DNA of 64,000 nucleotides from Sandarakinorhabdus sp. AAP62 (GTDB lineage: Bacteria > Pseudomonadota > Alphaproteobacteria > Sphingomonadales > Sphingomonadaceae). This document shows positions 61,046-64,000 of the stretch, piece by piece. The first letter of the stretch is position 1. The number at the start of each line of letters is the position of its first letter. A program made the position numbers and the translations under genes. Location of the stretch: positions 419,001 to 483,000 of the forward strand of contig NZ_ANFY01000003.1 of the NCBI RefSeq assembly GCF_000331225.1. The letters run 5' to 3'. The notes under the pieces were generated by a model, which made no database searches, was not told where the DNA came from, and saw only the letters and a list, made by a program, of their open reading frames with translations.

Positions 61046-61736
61046 ATGAGACGCAAGGCGATCATGGTTGATGTCGACGGCGTGCTCGTCACCCACCCGG
61101 ATGCAGGTGGCTGGTCTGTCAATCTCGAGAACGACCTCGGCATTCCGCTTGCCTCACTGCAAGACGGATTTTTCCGTCGCCATTGGGCTGATGTCGTGCA
61201 CGGGCGCGCCGCTCTTCGTGATCGCCTGGCAATTGCTCTCGCCGAATTTGCACCCTCGGTCTCTCCGGCAGCCCTCATTGAATATTGGTTCAGCAACGAC
61301 GCGCACATCGACGAATCTTTGCTCGCGGAACTTCAGCTGCTGCGAAAGGCGGGCTTCGAGCTCCATCTGGCCACAGTCCAGGAACATGAACGTGCCGCAT
61401 ATCTTTGGGATCGTCTGGCGCTGAGAGACAGCTTCGATGGCATGCATTACGCTGCCTCCCTTGGCTGTTCCAAGCCCGATCATGCTTTCTACCGTGCTGT
61501 TGAAGCCGCTGCGCGCATCAAACCCGAAGCCATTTTCTTCATCGACGACAAGATCGCGAATGTTGAGGCGGCGAGAGAGTGTGGTTGGGCCGCTGCCCTA
61601 TGGACAGGAGACAGCACCGTCAGGGAACTGATGCGTGCGGTTCAGTGGGACGACCGCTAGCCACCCAAAGGCTGCAGGAAAGCGCCTTCTGGAAACAAAC
61701 GGGTGCGCAGGTCTGCGACCCTGCCCGCCGGAGGCC
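60918..61736. repeat. Inverted pair of dispersed palindromic repeats, pair 5, enclosing a gene
   Basis: Left copy 60918-60953 (GGCCTTCGGCGGGCAGGG...CTGCGCACCC), right copy 61701-61736 (GGGTGCGCAGG...CCTGCCCGCCGGAGGCC). Same polarity as the other four pairs but 819 bp long, holding the complete HAD gene. The two copies share the GTCGCAGACCTGCGC core variant that the other pairs lack, so they belong together. Confidence 0.85.
61046..61660 (+). CDS. HAD-family hydrolase
   Basis: 204 residues from ATG 61046 with GTGGAGGA upstream. Motif I DVDGVLV with nucleophile Asp9 and acid Asp11; Thr in HLATVQEHER as motif II; Lys in GCSKPDHAFY as motif III; IDDKIANVEAARECGW as motif IV. A haloacid-dehalogenase-type phosphatase of the HAD-IA class; substrate unknown. 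Codon choice (many TTT, CTC, CGT, TCT, AAA) is less GC-biased than in its neighbours, which suggests recent acquisition. Enclosed by repeat pair 5. Confidence 0.85.
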   Translation: MRRKAIMVDVDGVLVTHPDAGGWSVNLENDLGIPLASLQDGFFRRHWADVVHGRAALRDRLAIALAEFAPSVSPAALIEYWFSNDAHIDESLLAELQLLRKAGFELHLATVQEHERAAYLWDRLALRDSFDGMHYAASLGCSKPDHAFYRAVEAAARIKPEAIFFIDDKIANVEAARECGWAAALWTGDSTVRELMRAVQWDDR

Positions 61737-61752
61737 CGTTTTTTCTGGATCC

Positions 61753-62526
61753 TCATGTCCCTGCGTACCACTCATATCCGCGGTCCGGCCAGTAACCGCC
61801 CTTGCCGCCGCCGAACGGGGCCAGGCTGTCGGCGACCACGATCTGCATCAGATATTTGGCCTGCTTGTAGCCCAGCTGGCGTTCGACGCGCAGGCGCAGG
61901 GGAGCGCCGTTGCCGGTGGAGAGCGGCTGGTTGTTGAGGCTGTGGGCCAGGATCGTCTGTGGGTGGAAGGCGTCGACAAGGTCGATGCTCTCGTAATAGC
62001 GGCTTGATGACTGCAGGCCGCCCTTGGAGGCCTCGCCGCCATAATCATCGGCGCACAGGAAGACGATGTAGCGGGCTCCGTCCCGCAGGCCGGCGGCCTT
62101 CAGGACATGGGCCAGCTGCGGCCCGGTCCATTGGCCGATGGCGCTCCAGCCTTCGACGCAATCGTGGCGGGTGATCTGGGTGCGTTGGGGCAGGGCGCGC
62201 AGCTGCGGGAGAGTGAGCGCGAGTTCGCGCCCGACCAGCCCGGTCACCTTCAGGCGCCAATCGGCGAAGCCGCCGGTGGAAAGCGCTTGCCATTCGGGGT
62301 TGGTGGGTTCGTGGGTGCCATTGACCTTGAACACCGGCGAAATGTCGGACGCGGCGAATTCGCGGGCGAGGCCGTCGCGGCCAACAAGGCGTTGCCAGCG
62401 ATAGGTCGCCTGTTCGCCGGATTCGACAATGGCCTTGGCGGTGGGATTGCGGGTGAGGGCGTCGCAGCCGGTGAGAACCAGGCTGGCGGGGGCGGCGGTG
62501 AGCAGGTGGCGGCGGTGAAGCATCAT
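61753..62526 (-). CDS. Molybdopterin-dependent oxidoreductase, Tat lipoprotein
   Basis: 257 residues of the sulfite-oxidase/MsrP (YedY) fold. The molybdenum-ligand Cys123 lies in TRHDCVEGWSAIGQWTG, with FLCADDYGGEASKGGLQ and APLRLRVERQLGYKQAKYL following. The N-terminus MMLHRRHLLTAAPASLVLTGC has a twin arginine and a lipobox ending at Cys21, so it is probably exported folded by Tat and lipid-anchored. The ATG overlaps the stop of the upstream cytochrome b gene (ATGA), its likely electron partner. Confidence 0.88.
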   Translation of the reverse strand: MMLHRRHLLTAAPASLVLTGCDALTRNPTAKAIVESGEQATYRWQRLVGRDGLAREFAASDISPVFKVNGTHEPTNPEWQALSTGGFADWRLKVTGLVGRELALTLPQLRALPQRTQITRHDCVEGWSAIGQWTGPQLAHVLKAAGLRDGARYIVFLCADDYGGEASKGGLQSSSRYYESIDLVDAFHPQTILAHSLNNQPLSTGNGAPLRLRVERQLGYKQAKYLMQIVVADSLAPFGGGKGGYWPDRGYEWYAGT

Positions 62527-63404
62527 TTGTCGCCTGCGATGGTCATGCGGCCGGTGATCATGGCGCCAATCTGGCGGATGGGGCCGGAGAGGACGACGAG
62601 CACGAGGTGAAGGACGAGGAAGCCGGCGATGCCGCTCATGGCGAGAAAGTGCGCCGAGCGGGCGGATTGGCGGCCGCCCCACAATTGATCGAGGAACGGC
62701 CAGGCGGCGTCCATGCCGGGTGACATGGCGAGGCCGGTAAGGATGACGATGGGGATCAGCACCAGCGCGACGCCGGCATAGGCGAGGCGTTGCAGTACTT
62801 CGTAGGAGAGGGCGGCTTCGCCCTTGGGGAAGTTCAATTTCGCGTGTTCGACGATGTCGTGCCACAGGTGGGCAGGCGCCAGCTGGCGGCGGCTGGGCAG
62901 GATCTCGCGCCACAGCCGGCCGGAGATGAAGCCGTGCAGCAACCAGGCCAGGCCATTGAGGATCAGCACCCACGCGGCGAAGAAATGCCAGGTGCGCGCC
63001 GTGGCGAGGTCGCGCATGGCGGGCAGCGTGGCCCAGTGCGGGAAGGCGACGAAGTTGATGCCGCCCGTCGGCGTTCTTGAGACGCCGATGACGCCGGTGG
63101 TATCGAAACGCGTGCCGGCGATCTCGATCCAGCCGTTGGGGTTGCGCCATGGCGGCGAGGCACCGGTTTCCAGCCAGACCCGCTCGCGCTGGTCCACCGA
63201 GCCGGCATTGCCCCAATAGAGCCGCGGGTGGGCGCCGAAGATGTTGAGCCCGGTCATCAGCAGGATGATGATGGCCAGCGCGTTGGTCCAGTGGGTAAGG
63301 CGCACCATGAGGCGATGGCGCAGCACGCGGCGGGCCATCGGGCGCGGCGCGGCGGCAGGCGGTGCGGGTGCCGATGGATCGGCAGAAGGGGATGCTTCGG
63401 ACAT
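62523..63404 (-). CDS. Cytochrome b561-type membrane subunit
   Basis: 293 residues. A Pro/Ala-rich cytosolic start is followed by four membrane helices with candidate haem-binding His in LMVRLTHWTNALAII, TARTWHFFAAWVLILN, and SAHFLAMSGIAGFLVLHLVLV. Ni-hydrogenase-type/b561 fold. The ATGA overlap with the molybdoenzyme gene indicates a two-subunit system passing electrons between quinones and the periplasmic molybdenum site, as MsrQ does for MsrP, although this protein is not an obvious MsrQ. Confidence 0.85.
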   Translation of the reverse strand: MSEASPSADPSAPAPPAAAPRPMARRVLRHRLMVRLTHWTNALAIIILLMTGLNIFGAHPRLYWGNAGSVDQRERVWLETGASPPWRNPNGWIEIAGTRFDTTGVIGVSRTPTGGINFVAFPHWATLPAMRDLATARTWHFFAAWVLILNGLAWLLHGFISGRLWREILPSRRQLAPAHLWHDIVEHAKLNFPKGEAALSYEVLQRLAYAGVALVLIPIVILTGLAMSPGMDAAWPFLDQLWGGRQSARSAHFLAMSGIAGFLVLHLVLVVLSGPIRQIGAMITGRMTIAGDK

Positions 63405-63482
63405 AGTTTCCCAAGGTGATTCGGGCGGGAATGCCGGCAGGTTACACGCGCGCCGGGGGTGGCAAAGATTTTAAATGTCGCC

Positions 63483-64000
63483 ATGATGAGGGCGATGCTG
63501 ACCATCTATTCCGCCACCGGCCACCAGATGATCAATGCCGGCGACCAGTTGCCGGCCGAGGCGGTGTGGATCGACCTGCGCAACCCGACACCGGCGGAGG
63601 AACAGCTGGTCGAGCAGACGCTGGGCTTTGGCGTTCCGACCGCCGACGACATGGCCGAGATCGAGACCTCCAGTCGGCTGTATATCGACAATGGCGCCAT
63701 CGTGATGACGGCAACGCTGGCCACGGGCCTGATCACCGAAACGCCGGAAACGGTGCCGGTCAGCTTTGTGCTGGGCCGGCATCACCTGGTGACGGTGCGC
63801 TATGCCGAGATCAGGAGCTTTGATCGCTATGCGGCGCAGTTGCAGCGCATGCCGGGCCAGTGTGCCAGCCCCGGCATGGCGCTGATGGGGCTGATCGATG
63901 CGATTGTCGATCGGCTGGCCGACGGGCTGGAACATGTTGGCCGTGAAGTGGACCAGATCAGCCGCGCGGCCTTTCGGCGGGCCGAGGCTGGTGCCCGTGG
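63483..64000 (+). CDS. CorA-family divalent cation transporter (3' end outside window)
   Basis: About 172 N-terminal residues are visible: MLTIYSATGHQMINAGDQ, VWIDLRNPTPAEEQLVEQTLGFGVPT and the funnel domain up to LADGLEHVGREVDQISRAAFRR. CorA proteins let in Mg2+, Co2+ or Ni2+ as pentamers; the membrane GMN motif lies beyond the edge. ATGs at 63483, 63486 and 63495 are possible; none has a well-spaced ribosome site. Divergent from the cytochrome b gene. Confidence 0.8.
   Translation, partial: MMRAMLTIYSATGHQMINAGDQLPAEAVWIDLRNPTPAEEQLVEQTLGFGVPTADDMAEIETSSRLYIDNGAIVMTATLATGLITETPETVPVSFVLGRHHLVTVRYAEIRSFDRYAAQLQRMPGQCASPGMALMGLIDAIVDRLADGLEHVGREVDQISRAAFRRAEAGAR

Noticed and set aside
61753-63414. 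A 553-codon open frame that would fuse the molybdoenzyme to upstream sequence
   Set aside because: The upstream part is an out-of-frame reading of the cytochrome b gene; the ATGA overlap and clear signal peptide mark the true start at 62526.

Overview
The window is a high-GC stretch of an alphaproteobacterial chromosome, most likely from a member of the Sphingomonadales. The evidence is the gene order rpsL-rpsG-fusA-tuf-rpsJ joined to the S10, spc and alpha ribosomal operons, the F1 ATP synthase operon atpHAGDC without F0 genes, a Tad-type TadG/TadE group, comM, murJ-trpS next to secB, and Caulobacter-like housekeeping promoters (TTGac-N16/17-CTAnn). No rRNA, tRNA, CRISPR array, insertion sequence or prophage was found. 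Both ends cut genes: an aldehyde dehydrogenase at the left and a CorA-type transporter at the right.

Layout. 1-5 kb: aldehyde dehydrogenase and acyl-CoA synthetase (divergent), a peptidoglycan-binding/cysteine peptidase protein, fructose-6-phosphate aldolase and xerC. 5-8 kb: four minus-strand TadE/TadG-type genes without the rest of a Tad locus. 8-13 kb: M20 peptidase, dicarboxylate symporter, DUF805 protein, comM. 13-16 kb: small membrane protein and secA. 16-19 kb: sulfotransferase, TauD-type dioxygenase and enoyl-CoA hydratase homologue. 19.2-38.6 kb: uninterrupted translation super-cluster from rpsL to rplQ, including fusA, tuf, secY, adk and rpoA. 38.6-42 kb: secB, murJ, trpS. 42-45 kb: PepSY membrane protein with a possible Fur box, a Gly/Trp-rich lipoprotein, a 39-residue membrane protein and a secreted protein. 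45-50 kb: F1 ATP synthase (minus strand). 50-55 kb: small membrane protein, helix-turn-helix protein, DUF2306 membrane protein, patatin-like lipase. 55-61 kb: radA, cvpA, cysS, an Fe-S scaffold-like protein and a Kef-type antiporter. 61-64 kb: HAD hydrolase, molybdopterin oxidoreductase with its cytochrome b partner, and the corA start.

Most of the window is core machinery: ribosome assembly and elongation, protein export (SecA, SecY, SecB), cell-wall lipid II flipping (MurJ), aminoacyl-tRNA synthesis, ATP synthesis and DNA repair or uptake.

The unexpected structure lies between the genes. (1) Ten copies of a GC-rich palindromic repeat occur as five inverted pairs, all with the same polarity; one pair encloses a HAD gene of different codon style. 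(2) The 3' ends of xerC and secA, including the stop codon, are repeated with a 29-bp period, which puts the same ending and stop in all three frames. (3) The last seven codons and stop of rpsQ are repeated in frame 39 bp downstream with only synonymous changes, forming four mutually exclusive hairpin arms. (4) Terminator-like hairpins stand in the leaders of the str and S10 operons.
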